Shown here in pieces: positions 6,967-17,022 of a stretch of DNA of 64,000 bases; the first letter of the stretch is position 1; the number at the start of each line of letters is the position of its first letter. Source of the stretch: Ventricola sp036297385 (lineage in GTDB: Bacteria > Bacillota > Clostridia > Christensenellales > Aristaeellaceae); contig JAXJLD010000062.1 of NCBI GenBank assembly GCA_036297385.1, forward strand, positions 1 through 64,000, given 5' to 3'. Made by a program: the position numbers and the translations under genes. The notes beneath the pieces are model-generated. The model was given only the letters and a program-made list of their open reading frames with translations, was not told the origin of the DNA and did not search any database.

Positions 6967-7983
6967 TTACTTCAATTCATCCAGGTATTCTTTTATGTGT
7001 CTCGCTTGAGCACTAGCAAACATCGGCGGAACCGCATTCCCAATCATTAGTGCCAGCGCTGTCTTGTTTATCTCCTTTGGAAACACATAATCTTTGGGAA
7101 AAGTTTGCAGGATTGCTGCTTCTCTTGCCGTCAAGGCTCTATCTTGCTCTGGATGCAAGAATCGTCCTTTTGATGGATTAAGACATCCACCTGTAATAGT
7201 CGAAGAAACATCATCCCAACGAAGTCTTCCATACACATCCCGGAATCCTATTCCTTGCCTCTTGTGGCATTCCAGAATATACTCTTCGGGCAAATCTGCA
7301 CGGCTTCCTCCATCTTTCGGAACCTTTGTAATCATCTCAAGAATATGCGGAGTATGGTGTGCATATATTCTATGCGATTCGTCTCTTGAAACCTCTGGTG
7401 TTTCTAAAGAGCCAATATAGTCTCTAACAGTCGACTTTTCGCACTTCCCTTCAGCAAGCCCTATCCTTCCTATTCTCGAGCCAAGCATGACAAAACGTTT
7501 TCGTCTCTGTGGAACTCCATAATCTGCACAATCAACTACCCGATAATCTAAATCGTATCCCAAACTAATTAAGCGCTCACGCACTTCAACAAAAACCGGA
7601 TAGTTTGCAATTGATGGGACATTCTCAAACAGAATCGTATATGGTTTGAGTGCTTCCACAAATTTCAAATACTCATATGCCAGTGTATTCCTTGGATCAT
7701 CTACTGGTGCAGCCTTGTTTTTTCTCCTTATTGATGAAAAACCCTGACACGGAGGACAACCTGCTAATACGTGAATGGGTTCCCCTTTACATGCCTCTAT
7801 AAACTCATCGATATTGATCTTCCTAATATCATCCTCAAACAATCGGACTTCCGGATGATTCTTTCGATAGACTTCAGCTGGCGCATGGCTAAATTCTACC
7901 CCAGCTAATACTCTGAATCCAGCTTGCTTAAGTCCTTGAGTTATTCCGCCGCACCCGCAAAACAAGTCAATCGCGTTCGGCAC
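6967..7983 (-). CDS. drmMII: DNA (cytosine-5) methyltransferase, DrmMII of a class 2 DISARM system
   Basis: 338 residues with the ordered C5-methyltransferase motifs: DLFCGCGG (SAM binding, residues 6-13), GCPPCQGFS with catalytic C79, FENV near 120, and QRRKR near 160. The target recognition region lies between about 190 and 260, and GNAVPP closes the fold. It transfers a methyl group from SAM to cytosine C5 in a DNA motif that cannot be read from the sequence. Its start overlaps the end of drmB by 17 bases, which shows co-transcription as the last gene of the operon. In class 2 DISARM this enzyme marks host DNA as self. No cognate restriction endonuclease gene is adjacent. Confidence 0.9.
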   Translation of the reverse strand: MPNAIDLFCGCGGITQGLKQAGFRVLAGVEFSHAPAEVYRKNHPEVRLFEDDIRKINIDEFIEACKGEPIHVLAGCPPCQGFSSIRRKNKAAPVDDPRNTLAYEYLKFVEALKPYTILFENVPSIANYPVFVEVRERLISLGYDLDYRVVDCADYGVPQRRKRFVMLGSRIGRIGLAEGKCEKSTVRDYIGSLETPEVSRDESHRIYAHHTPHILEMITKVPKDGGSRADLPEEYILECHKRQGIGFRDVYGRLRWDDVSSTITGGCLNPSKGRFLHPEQDRALTAREAAILQTFPKDYVFPKEINKTALALMIGNAVPPMFASAQARHIKEYLDELK

Positions 7984-9916
7984 TTGGTTCCTCCTTTATC
8001 CTCTCCTTGATCCAGTTGCTATAGAATCCAACGTTCCTATCCGTAACCTTTCCAATCAGCAAAGATCGATCTAACAGTATATTGAACCTTTCACAGCTAG
8101 TCTCTGGAAGCAATGCACAGGCATGACATGCCGCTAGATTCATCGCGTTTCTGCCTTGTCCACCACTTCCACTGCAAACAGGGTCATTCGAGCACCACAT
8201 AGCTCCTTCAAGAGCCGCCATGAACACCTTTCTCAACCTTTCGGGAATACCATATCTAACAAGCCCACCTAAAGTACCTTCAGAATCTCCACATGCTGTA
8301 TAAATGAAAATTCCACACATAGGAAACTCCGGATGCTCAATGTCGCAGTATATCCTTTCACGAAGAGAAGCCGTGCTATAACCGCAGTCAAAACTCAGAC
8401 GTTGTATAAGCAAATGCGCAAGAGTATGAAGAAAAACGAATTTAGCATTGAAAGGCTCGATCCTTCCATAAGGAATCATCTGCAAGTTGTGTTCCAGCTT
8501 GCTTATCTGTTTCTGAGCAAAACTGCTATTTTTCAGCCAGTTCTCAATCAAATCATTATCAAACTGTATGAAGATTCCCTCACCGCGAACCTCATAGCCA
8601 GGATACCAAGGCGTATCATTATCTTTAACACATTGGAATCTCTTCGTTTCTATCGAGGGGATACCCAATTCTCCACTAAAGGGTGGATTAAGTCGAGAAA
8701 ACCCAACTAAAGCTCTCACCTCTCTAATCTTGTGAAGCAAGGCGACTTTAGTAACACCAAGAATATCATAGTCTGAACCGGTACGTTCTTCTCTTCTAAA
8801 ATCATCATCTTCACCTTGCTGACTAACATCACCATTCAAAGCCGAGTATTCCGCTTGCCTATATACTTCTGATGAAACATCAAGCGTTTCACAACCATCA
8901 ACAAGTCTTCCTCTTAATAAAGCTTTAAGTATTGGCTGTACAGTTTTCTTATCTTCAAAGATACTTTTCGCAACGTCTCCTGCCATCTCTTCACAGGCGC
9001 TATCAATTGCCTCTTCCAAACTCATATGCTTGATACAAGCTCTAATATAAGGAAAACAGTCATCAAAAGCTTGAGAACTTAGAATACGCTTACGAAGCCT
9101 TTCTGAATAAGGTGGAATTACAAGCGAGCTATCAATCTTGGGATAATATACGCTAGATGCACCACGCTGTTTAGTCTGAGGACAACAGTAACAATTCTTC
9201 TCCCTTTTCCCCTTCCAAGGCATATACCCGCTACATTTATAGTCTTTAATTCTCTTCCAGAGATAGTCTTTATCAAAAGCGTGTTCAAGAGAGTCGTTAG
9301 CCTCACAGGTAATACATCTTACCTTAATTCCTTCAAGGCCTGCAGATGTATTTGCTCCGGTTAAGAATTGCATATGTGGGTTATTGCATTGCTTGTTACT
9401 TTTCGAATGTACCCATTCTATCCAGGGAAAATCATCAATATGACCATTCTCACATGCAACAATAATACGCGCCGGAACAAGTGGCACTCTCCCTCGTCTG
9501 TCCTTCATGCACTCTTTGATCATACATACCGGATTTTTCATATATTTGTCTTTTTGCGCCGCATCTGCTTTGGATTTATTTTGATTATATTCCTTAATCC
9601 AGAACGAAAGCGGCTCTAGCCTTCTACATTTGGGGCAAAAGTACCAACGAGGAAATCTTGAATAAGCAATTCCATTTTCAGAAGGGTCATTTTTGTCACG
9701 CGGATGTGCAAACCACTTGACACCCAATGCTTTTTCGAGGCGTTCATCATGAAAAACACACAGATCTCGTTTATCTCCCCAATACTCTGGAGCAGCCGTC
9801 ATTAGGGTTTGGTCTTGAAAATCAACCATCGCGCCCACTCCGTATTGGAGAATCGCCTGTGCTGCCCGAACGTTATATTCAGTCCCCTTCATTTCGATCT
9901 TAATAGGAGCTTTCAT
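7967..9916 (-). CDS. drmB: DrmB, DUF1998-containing DISARM protein
   Basis: 649 residues, cysteine-rich. The N-terminal part has CPKC (about 95) and other paired cysteines (CENGHIDDF, CITCE, CYCCPQ) that look like zinc ribbons. The C-terminal part is the DUF1998 domain, with HTLAHLLIQRLSFDCGYSTA, then GGLVRYG, WCSNDPVC and ACHACALLPE. DrmB partners the helicase DrmA in DISARM. The start overlaps the drmA stop by 4 bases (ATGA), and its end overlaps the methyltransferase start. Together these indicate translational coupling. Confidence 0.88.
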   Translation of the reverse strand: MKAPIKIEMKGTEYNVRAAQAILQYGVGAMVDFQDQTLMTAAPEYWGDKRDLCVFHDERLEKALGVKWFAHPRDKNDPSENGIAYSRFPRWYFCPKCRRLEPLSFWIKEYNQNKSKADAAQKDKYMKNPVCMIKECMKDRRGRVPLVPARIIVACENGHIDDFPWIEWVHSKSNKQCNNPHMQFLTGANTSAGLEGIKVRCITCEANDSLEHAFDKDYLWKRIKDYKCSGYMPWKGKREKNCYCCPQTKQRGASSVYYPKIDSSLVIPPYSERLRKRILSSQAFDDCFPYIRACIKHMSLEEAIDSACEEMAGDVAKSIFEDKKTVQPILKALLRGRLVDGCETLDVSSEVYRQAEYSALNGDVSQQGEDDDFRREERTGSDYDILGVTKVALLHKIREVRALVGFSRLNPPFSGELGIPSIETKRFQCVKDNDTPWYPGYEVRGEGIFIQFDNDLIENWLKNSSFAQKQISKLEHNLQMIPYGRIEPFNAKFVFLHTLAHLLIQRLSFDCGYSTASLRERIYCDIEHPEFPMCGIFIYTACGDSEGTLGGLVRYGIPERLRKVFMAALEGAMWCSNDPVCSGSGGQGRNAMNLAACHACALLPETSCERFNILLDRSLLIGKVTDRNVGFYSNWIKERIKEEPSAERD

Positions 9917-12900
9917 TCTTCATCCTCCCATACAAGCATTCTGGCAGAAATAGTTTGGTCGACATTTCTCATCGAAGTGAGTGTTTCATATGCTCTTTCC
10001 CTTGTCCACGTTCCATATGGCATTAGTAATGGTTGATCATTTTCTTTTGGTCCGCTCATCATACAACTCTGACCATAAACAAATCGACGATTCTCCCCTA
10101 TGTTGCTAGCAAGATCATTCCAATCGCAAAAGAAATCATCAATTGCATTCTCAACTTCAAGAATCTCCGTATGCGTTTCTTCTTTCGAATGCTCATAAAT
10201 CTCTTTAATCCGAGTCAGAATATCATTCTTGACAAGCGACACACACTGCATGGTGCTCTCAAAATTCTGTGCATCTTTTTCTTCAGTCAAGCATGTTTCA
10301 GCATGCCGTGTAAGAGCAACCACTACAGCATGTAAAGCACGCTCTAGAGCAGGTCTCGAGAAAGGCGTCACACTTGTTGGTTCGACATACCTATAGAACG
10401 AATCATGATACGCCAAAAACTGCTCATAATGCGACCGATCTCTACTCTTTGTTGCATCATACAAAGTAAAAACCAATCCCGGATTACTTCGACCAACTCG
10501 ACTAGTTGCTTGAATATACTCACTAGTTAATTTCGGTTGACCGATAACTGTCATAAGATTCAGCCGATCTACATCTACTCCGACCGAAATCATATTCGTT
10601 GCCAGCAGTACATTGATTGCATAAGGGCCCGATTTATTCTCCGAAGAGTACTTCAACTTCTCAAGAGCCTTTAATCGCTTTACTAATGTCGTAGTCGGGA
10701 CTCTGCTCGTCAATTCATCAGCTACAGATATCGTCCTCACCATTGCATCAGATGCAATGCGGCGGCTTAATCGTTTCATATAGTCCTTGATGTCATCGTC
10801 TACCAAGCCCGAACACTTTCCGAGATCACGAAGACTATTGAAATATCCAACTAGCGTCCAATAGTTATCCTTTATCTCATCGGGACTATGCTGCATGTAC
10901 GTCCTCTGTAAGAGAGTTGCCATTGCACGAGTTTCTAGCATCGCTTTGGTTTTACCAGAGGGAAATACGCCAACATACATTCTTCCAGGCTTTCGCGTTA
11001 CATCTGCTTCTTTTGCAAAGAATGAATCATCGCTATCCAGTCCTGCTGGTGGAAACTGCCTTGCAGAACGGTTATATAGTAACCGGCACTGTTCCGAAGC
11101 TCTACGAATCGTTGCCGTAGAAGCAATAATCTTGGGTCGTACACCTTTCGCCGAGCATAACGAATCAATAGCACATTCGTACAAACCGACAACCGAACCA
11201 AGCGGTCCTGAAATCAGATGCAGCTCATCTTGGATAATCAATTCCGGTGCTCTATTCTGAGAATTGGTCGCAAAGAATGCTCCAACATCAGCATTCCACG
11301 TCATCATCGCAAACTTGTCAACAGTTGCAAACAATAGTGTAGGTGGCTCCCTGTACAGCTCTTCATCAACGACTTGTATCGGCAACTCATTTATATAGGG
11401 ACACTTAGGACGAGTACAACGCATATAAAACCTATGGTTGTCTGAATTTATCTGATATCCCCATTTTTCATCCTTGGAGTTTTTATGTGGAATCAAACTA
11501 GCACCGCACCACGGGCATGACAAAACCTGAAACTTATTGAACCACTCATTTCTCCGTTCAATATCTATGCCCTTTTTTCTATCAATCAGTCGGCCACAAT
11601 AATATTCTGCGCTTTTGTCTCCTCTGCTCTTGTTGGGGGTATGATCTCCTCCGATCCATAATCCTATTGATACAGGCTTCTTCCAAGCTTTACTCTTATT
11701 TCTTTTTCTCGAGTTTAGTTCTTTTCTAATTTGATCACATGCACAAATCAGTGTGCTCGCACGTGCGAATTGTTGAGATGTAAGCAAGCGCAACGTATAG
11801 CGCATCAAAACCGTCGTTCCGTCTGAATTTTCAGGGAATCTTAGTCTTCGATAAAAGATCGTAAATGCAGTTACAGCAAGATATGCTTCAGTTTTGCCGC
11901 CACCAGTAGGAAACCAAATAATATCCACCAAATCTCGTTCTCGCTCACTACTGATATCACTCTCAGTATCTACATCGCAGTCAACAAGACCTCTAATGCT
12001 CAATAGCAAAAATGCTGCCTGAAAGGGTCTCCAGATAAATTCACAATAATCGTTGTCTCTGTTTGCATAATCCTCTTTTACATAATCAACAGTTGTACTG
12101 TCCTCATCTTCCGATACGCTTGCAACCTTCTTCCGATGAATCATCTGATAGAACATAGCTCTATTAGCCAATTCATAGGCTTGCATCGCCAATGGGTCTT
12201 TTCTCAAGCAATCAATTCCGCGCCTCATTCTATCTGCGGCTTCTGAACACAAGGCAATATGCTGTTCTGCAACTACTTTTAGGTTGCTAGGTACTGTACG
12301 TTGCTTGAGATGTTCAATCCAACTTTCATACGCTGAAACAAGTTGCTCAATTGCTAAGAGTCTTTCCTCTGAGGAAACATTCGAAAGATCAGACAAGTAC
12401 TTCAGTGATAAGGATTTTTTATCTACTCCATGATTAAATGCATCTTGGAAATCCATTTGGGGCACTTGCTTTTGCGGCATGAGATCTGTTTCAAGCTTTA
12501 CATAATCACGCTCTAGCGTCCATTTCGTAGCCACCCCATGCCCGGAAGCATATCTCACCTTATTCCTATAAAGCAAAGCTAACGAACGTTCTTCGGGATC
12601 AGAGGAAAAACGCATATTATCTTCATATGCACAGATCTTAAAATGAGTGTTATTCCTACTATCGATTGCTATGTTCGGTTGGAGAATTGAATTCGTACCA
12701 TCAAAATAACCTCGTGCAGAATTATAGAGCATTACAGTAATAGACCATTTTCCATTCCCAATCTCACTCTTAACTGCACGCACATTTGCAAAGGATACAT
12801 CACATATATTTCCAATAGTACTTCCGTCCAAAGGGATTTCAATCTGTTTTCCTTTGGGCTCCCGCTTAAATCCCAGTCCTTTTTTACACTGAGAAGCAAG

Positions 12901-13533
12901 TTTATACAATGCATTCAAGAAGGCTCGATCATCGTATTCTCCCATCTGCCAATTTATCGCAATATCCCTACGTGTTATTACATACTTCAGATATAGCATG
13001 TCTCCATCACGATAAACATACTGGGAAAAAGGCGTATGCAGAATTGCTTCTTGCGTCATCGGTCCATTATACGGAACCATACATTCTGCAGGAGTAGTTT
13101 CATGATATACTCCAAACGAAATATCCGCACATACAGTCTCTATATCTTTATCAACAATAAATGTCAATCCAATTGAAGATGGTCTATCCTGCGTTGATAA
13201 TGCAATCACTTCATCGATTGATTCATCGGTTATGTCTGTGCCCGCAGCCAGATCGCCTTTCCTTTCCCAGTTCTCTGGTGCTTCTTCAACATCAATACTA
13301 TCGCCAGTTTCTTCGCGAGATGCATCATTGTCCACTTTCATCTGACAACCAATCGGAAATAATACACCAACATAGTATCTCTGCTCAGGCTTATCCGTGA
13401 TTATCTCATGCTCTTTATCAGGTATACTGGCTGGTTCTCCATTTATATATGCTTCACCCGATCCCGGGCCAACAAGTTCATCATATACATTGCTAATCAA
13501 GTCGCTTCGGGATTCCAAGCAATCTTTAAGCAT
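9913..13533 (-). CDS. drmA: DrmA, DISARM superfamily 2 helicase
   Basis: 1206 residues. Helicase motifs in order: FPTGGGKTEAYLA (Walker A, about 541-553), a zinc-ribbon insertion with CPWC (673-676) and C706/C711, QDELHLI (motif II, DELH at about 769-772), STATIR (motif III, about 805), and ATSRVGRSNPG (motif VI, about 1020). The N-terminal 500 residues are a long extension typical of DrmA and unlike ordinary SF2 helicases. It probably uses ATP to move along or load on invading DNA together with DrmB. It is second in the operon, 3 bases after drmE. Confidence 0.88.
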   Translation of the reverse strand: MLKDCLESRSDLISNVYDELVGPGSGEAYINGEPASIPDKEHEIITDKPEQRYYVGVLFPIGCQMKVDNDASREETGDSIDVEEAPENWERKGDLAAGTDITDESIDEVIALSTQDRPSSIGLTFIVDKDIETVCADISFGVYHETTPAECMVPYNGPMTQEAILHTPFSQYVYRDGDMLYLKYVITRRDIAINWQMGEYDDRAFLNALYKLASQCKKGLGFKREPKGKQIEIPLDGSTIGNICDVSFANVRAVKSEIGNGKWSITVMLYNSARGYFDGTNSILQPNIAIDSRNNTHFKICAYEDNMRFSSDPEERSLALLYRNKVRYASGHGVATKWTLERDYVKLETDLMPQKQVPQMDFQDAFNHGVDKKSLSLKYLSDLSNVSSEERLLAIEQLVSAYESWIEHLKQRTVPSNLKVVAEQHIALCSEAADRMRRGIDCLRKDPLAMQAYELANRAMFYQMIHRKKVASVSEDEDSTTVDYVKEDYANRDNDYCEFIWRPFQAAFLLLSIRGLVDCDVDTESDISSERERDLVDIIWFPTGGGKTEAYLAVTAFTIFYRRLRFPENSDGTTVLMRYTLRLLTSQQFARASTLICACDQIRKELNSRKRNKSKAWKKPVSIGLWIGGDHTPNKSRGDKSAEYYCGRLIDRKKGIDIERRNEWFNKFQVLSCPWCGASLIPHKNSKDEKWGYQINSDNHRFYMRCTRPKCPYINELPIQVVDEELYREPPTLLFATVDKFAMMTWNADVGAFFATNSQNRAPELIIQDELHLISGPLGSVVGLYECAIDSLCSAKGVRPKIIASTATIRRASEQCRLLYNRSARQFPPAGLDSDDSFFAKEADVTRKPGRMYVGVFPSGKTKAMLETRAMATLLQRTYMQHSPDEIKDNYWTLVGYFNSLRDLGKCSGLVDDDIKDYMKRLSRRIASDAMVRTISVADELTSRVPTTTLVKRLKALEKLKYSSENKSGPYAINVLLATNMISVGVDVDRLNLMTVIGQPKLTSEYIQATSRVGRSNPGLVFTLYDATKSRDRSHYEQFLAYHDSFYRYVEPTSVTPFSRPALERALHAVVVALTRHAETCLTEEKDAQNFESTMQCVSLVKNDILTRIKEIYEHSKEETHTEILEVENAIDDFFCDWNDLASNIGENRRFVYGQSCMMSGPKENDQPLLMPYGTWTRERAYETLTSMRNVDQTISARMLVWEDEE

Positions 13534-13536
13534 TGG

Positions 13537-16161
13537 TTACTCTCTCCCTTCAATCGGTCTATTCACCAAATAAGAAGGCACTTCTCTTTCACATGGGACA
13601 ATTCGTTCGATGGTCAGTCTTCTCGCATACCGACTAACATCACCCAAGTATCTCAATTCTTCAGCAGATAACTCCATTGCAGAATCACTCTTCTGTTTTG
13701 TGGTTGAACGAATGATGCTTCTCTGTACATAATTGAGAATTCTCGTTCGTTGTCTGCGTACATAATCACATGATTCCTTATATAGGGAGTAATTGGTCTC
13801 CATATCTGCATCATTAGTCAACAAGCCAATTGCAAGATACGCCTCACTGTCATGCGGCCCAATTGTTGCACTATCTTCTCTAAGCCAATACTTAATTGTC
13901 GCTTGATGCCTAGCATGACCTAGATCTGCCATAGTTTTAGACATTTCCGAAAACGTTGATCCAGTACGTACAACATATCCACTTAGTACACGTTTCCACC
14001 GTTTGGATCTCTTATAGTGTTCGACTAATTCACCATTTCCCTGTTTCTCCACCAATCGTTCAAGAATGTCACCAATAAAGTCGCTCATCTCTGTACTTGC
14101 AGCTGAAAAGACAATTACATCTCCAACCTGTAATTCTTGCGTAGGTTTTTCAATAATGATTCCTTTATCAATATCCAGAACATACGCAGAATAGTACTTT
14201 GAAAATACAGACCATTCGCCCGACACAAATTGAGCCAGCCGAATTGCTTTGATTGTTGTATGAGAAGAGCTCTGAACAGTTGCAATTGCCCGTTCAACTA
14301 CCGCTTCCGTTTCAATATTCGCTAACTCTGTTTCAATATCTTCCGTTTCCTTGCACTCTTCATCTGTGAGTGTAGTAGTTTCATTTTCTTCCAGATCAAC
14401 TGACTCTTCCCCAAAGTGATTAAGGGCATATTCGTTTGCCGCTTTCTGAATAAAAGCCACAGTACATTCCAATTGTCGCTGATAGCATTGATTTTTGATC
14501 CTCTCGCTTGGATACTCAAGTATCTTAATCTCCGGAACAGCGCTGAAGCTTAATGGATTATACCCGTTCTTCTTAACATTAGGTGTTGCAACAAAAACAA
14601 CTATGTCCAGTCTTTCATCCGTTATATCTTCTGGCATAAGATAAACGCTTGGATTCTCAGGTTCTTCAAATAACGTCGTTACAGCATTAAAATAAGCTCT
14701 CTTTGTAATTGCTATTCCAATTCTTCTGTTTTCCAGCTTCGCTTGGTTAACAATCTTCAATAGTTGTTCTCTCTTGGGATTGCTGTCAAGCAATGCCTTA
14801 TATGCATCATCAAGATAAAGCAGAATTTCCTCCATCTCTCCGATGCAATCGTATTCTGCATTCTTCTCAATTAATTCGAATAGATGCTGTACCTGCTTCT
14901 TCGGAGACCGTGCCTTTGCCCTTCCGGCTTCAATGAGCATTTCATACTGGTTCATGGTAAAGCATGCTTGTTCAAAGAGATTCACCAAACCATATGCACA
15001 AAGGATGAATTCACTTATATTGTCATCCCGTTGATCATCGCGTATAAGTCTCTTCAACAGTTTTTTACACTGCACTAAACCTGAAATCTCGATAGGCCCT
15101 GCAATGCTGACAATCTCCCTGGAATGATCTATCGTCCTTGTTAAAGTATCTTTCAAATATATATCCGCTACCGATTTCGGTTCCGCATACAAGTCTTCAA
15201 TAGTCGACAATAGGAGATCTGTTGTCCAATGTAACACTCCTGTTCTCTTAAACAACTCTAGGTTTTGCAACCCTGAAATATGCGATTCTGATTGAAGAAT
15301 CAACAGTTTTCCGTTGCTCTTTTCTTTCACTATCTCACGAATATCGTTGATTTCTTGAATGTTGGATACCGATACAGTATCATCTAATATTACGGCACAG
15401 ATTCTGTTCTCTTCGTCTTCATCGGCATATAAAATGCTTCGAGCAACCGATATCCTGTTTGTCAGTATTATTGCGGGATTACTTCTTCCAACATTTCCAC
15501 CTAGGAATACCCAATCATCGACATCCTCGCTTCGTGCCCACGCAACAGGAAAAGCATCAGAAAAATCCGCTTTGCCCACCAGGCTTTTCAAAGCCATATG
15601 ATTAATGAGCCGTTCAGTTTTTTCTCTCTCACATACAACCAAAATACATTGCGACATCAAAACAATCTCAGACCTAAATTCTTTTCCAAGAATGCATTCT
15701 AAACATTTTTCACCATCTGATATTGCTTTGTTTCTTCCAGTTGCGCCTGTAGTTGTAGCTTGGCCATTATATAGTCTAATATCAAGTCCTCGCTCTAAAG
15801 GAATACGATCAATATTATTACTTGAACTGTTTGTATCGTCGGATTTCAAAAGAACCCGGCCATTTTCGATTCCACCATAACGATATCTAGCACCTGAAGA
15901 TCGAATCACCATATCTCCAACTTCAAACTGCTCATAGTATCCTTCTACATCTATTTCGTCTGCAGTTAGTATTGCCATGAATGCCATCAATCCCAGAGCT
16001 ATACAAGACAAACACTCTGTATCGGGATGAATGATCACCAATTCTGATTCTTCAGGAGAATCGATAAGACTCATAACGCTATCAATATTATGTTGCGTAT
16101 AGGAATTGCAATTGAGCGCATCGCCCATTAGCAATACAGTATCGAGTGAATCACGAATCAT
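13537..16161 (-). CDS. drmE: DrmE-like protein, first gene of the DISARM operon
   Basis: A large protein (874 residues from the ATG at 16161; the open frame extends to a TTG at 16251). The ATG at 16161 has an AGGGG 8 bases upstream, while the promoter -10 at 16251-16256 would put the TTG start outside the transcript. I assign DrmE from its size, its place directly before drmA, drmB and a 5mC methyltransferase, and the lack of other family signals. No Walker or nuclease motif is clear to me. An acidic low-complexity linker lies near residues 600-640. DrmE marks class 2 DISARM; its biochemical role is not established. Confidence 0.7.
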   Translation of the reverse strand: MIRDSLDTVLLMGDALNCNSYTQHNIDSVMSLIDSPEESELVIIHPDTECLSCIALGLMAFMAILTADEIDVEGYYEQFEVGDMVIRSSGARYRYGGIENGRVLLKSDDTNSSSNNIDRIPLERGLDIRLYNGQATTTGATGRNKAISDGEKCLECILGKEFRSEIVLMSQCILVVCEREKTERLINHMALKSLVGKADFSDAFPVAWARSEDVDDWVFLGGNVGRSNPAIILTNRISVARSILYADEDEENRICAVILDDTVSVSNIQEINDIREIVKEKSNGKLLILQSESHISGLQNLELFKRTGVLHWTTDLLLSTIEDLYAEPKSVADIYLKDTLTRTIDHSREIVSIAGPIEISGLVQCKKLLKRLIRDDQRDDNISEFILCAYGLVNLFEQACFTMNQYEMLIEAGRAKARSPKKQVQHLFELIEKNAEYDCIGEMEEILLYLDDAYKALLDSNPKREQLLKIVNQAKLENRRIGIAITKRAYFNAVTTLFEEPENPSVYLMPEDITDERLDIVVFVATPNVKKNGYNPLSFSAVPEIKILEYPSERIKNQCYQRQLECTVAFIQKAANEYALNHFGEESVDLEENETTTLTDEECKETEDIETELANIETEAVVERAIATVQSSSHTTIKAIRLAQFVSGEWSVFSKYYSAYVLDIDKGIIIEKPTQELQVGDVIVFSAASTEMSDFIGDILERLVEKQGNGELVEHYKRSKRWKRVLSGYVVRTGSTFSEMSKTMADLGHARHQATIKYWLREDSATIGPHDSEAYLAIGLLTNDADMETNYSLYKESCDYVRRQRTRILNYVQRSIIRSTTKQKSDSAMELSAEELRYLGDVSRYARRLTIERIVPCEREVPSYLVNRPIEGRE

Positions 16162-16250
16162 TTGGATTCGCCCCTGCGTCTTAGTATTGATAATAGGCAC
16201 CTTCCTTCTGCGTATTCTATCCCTACGTATTTCTTTTACAATACAGCACA

Positions 16251-16279
16251 ATTATATCAAACAGCACCAAGATTGGAAA
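16251..16279 (-). promoter_or_regulatory. Promoter of the DISARM operon
   Basis: On the minus strand TTTCCA (16274-16279) and TATAAT (16251-16256) are 17 bases apart. The -10 is perfect and the -35 is weak (4 of 6). The start point would be near 16243, about 80 bases before the ATG at 16161. Confidence 0.55.
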
Positions 16280-16301
16280 GGCATCTTGTAAACATAAGTA
16301 T

Positions 16302-16328
16302 AAAAAAGCCTTCCCGAAGGGAAAGGCT
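16302..16328 (-). terminator. Intrinsic terminator of the small-gene operon upstream of DISARM
   Basis: On the minus strand AGCCTTTCCC pairs with GGGAAGGCT around TTC with one bulged A, followed by TTTTTT. It ends transcripts from 16660-16385 and insulates the DISARM promoter. Confidence 0.75.
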
Positions 16329-16384
16329 AAAGATATGCCGTCGCCGTCAATGGGCTTTGGGATTTGTTTTTCTCTCGAATAGCT

Positions 16385-16660
16385 TTAACAAAACATAGAG
16401 TCAAGAAATCCGCCCATTCGCGCAACATAGTATGCGCTTTCGTCGCCAAGCAAGCAGTTTTCAAAATAAAGCGCCTGTTCCTCCAGCATTTCTTCCCCAT
16501 TCTCACAGACATAGTACATGGCATCCAAATATTCATCACCTTGAGAAGCACATTCAAGCAAGTATTCTTCCCACTCTTCACCATCCATTCTGGAGTTAGC
16601 CTCCAGCATTTCAGCAATCAGCTCTTCATTACGCGGCCCCGGAATCAGTACAACTTTCAT
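16385..16660 (-). CDS. Small acidic hypothetical protein
   Basis: 91 residues from the ATG at 16660, with AAAGGA 7 bases upstream; the frame opens 13 codons earlier without a better site. The protein is very acidic (MDGEEWEEYLLE, then CENGEEMLEEQALYFE) with few basic residues. The charge pattern is reminiscent of DNA-mimic antirestriction proteins, but no family is recognised. It lies just upstream of the DISARM operon on the same strand, separated by a terminator. Confidence 0.6.
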   Translation of the reverse strand: MKVVLIPGPRNEELIAEMLEANSRMDGEEWEEYLLECASQGDEYLDAMYYVCENGEEMLEEQALYFENCLLGDESAYYVARMGGFLDSMFC

Positions 16661-16716
16661 AGCATTTCCTTTCTGCGCATTGCGCGTTCCCAATTTCATA
16701 TTTTATCCGCAAATTA

Positions 16717-16959
16717 TCACTGATTAGATTTGAGAATACATTCGATTGTCTCAATAGAGCCGAATCCTAAAAAAGAATTGATCATCGATTCAACCACATA
16801 CTCATAATTCTCTGGATGCGCAAGACAGAATGCTGCAAAGAAATCCGCTTCGTAAGAAGCTCCCATTTCTTCCATAACACCATAGTATTCATCTAGTGTC
16901 TTTACATTTTTCATCATTTCAATCATGTCTCTTGTTGCACTAAACTTAATCTCGATCAT
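16717..16959 (-). CDS. Small acidic hypothetical protein
   Basis: 80 residues, acidic and methionine-rich (MIEMMKNVKTLDEYYGVMEE). A GAGAGG lies about 10 bases before the ATG, and a promoter lies upstream at 16993-17022. It precedes the 91-residue acidic gene by 56 bases on the same strand and is probably co-transcribed with it. No recognised family. Confidence 0.6.
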   Translation of the reverse strand: MIEIKFSATRDMIEMMKNVKTLDEYYGVMEEMGASYEADFFAAFCLAHPENYEYVVESMINSFLGFGSIETIECILKSNQ

Positions 16960-16992
16960 TATCTATTATCCTCTCTTTCACTTTCTATATAT

Positions 16993-17022
16993 ATTATAAA
17001 CGTAATTTTTACTTTTTTCCAA
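16993..17022 (-). promoter_or_regulatory. Sigma-A promoter for the two small acidic genes
   Basis: On the minus strand TTGGAA (17017-17022) and TATAAT (16993-16998) are 18 bases apart. The start codon at 16959 lies about 25 bases downstream of the predicted start point. Confidence 0.55.

Noticed and set aside
6967..7983. Orphan methyltransferase or type II restriction-modification pair
   Set aside because: The gene overlaps drmB and sits in a DISARM-type operon; no adjacent restriction endonuclease gene is visible.
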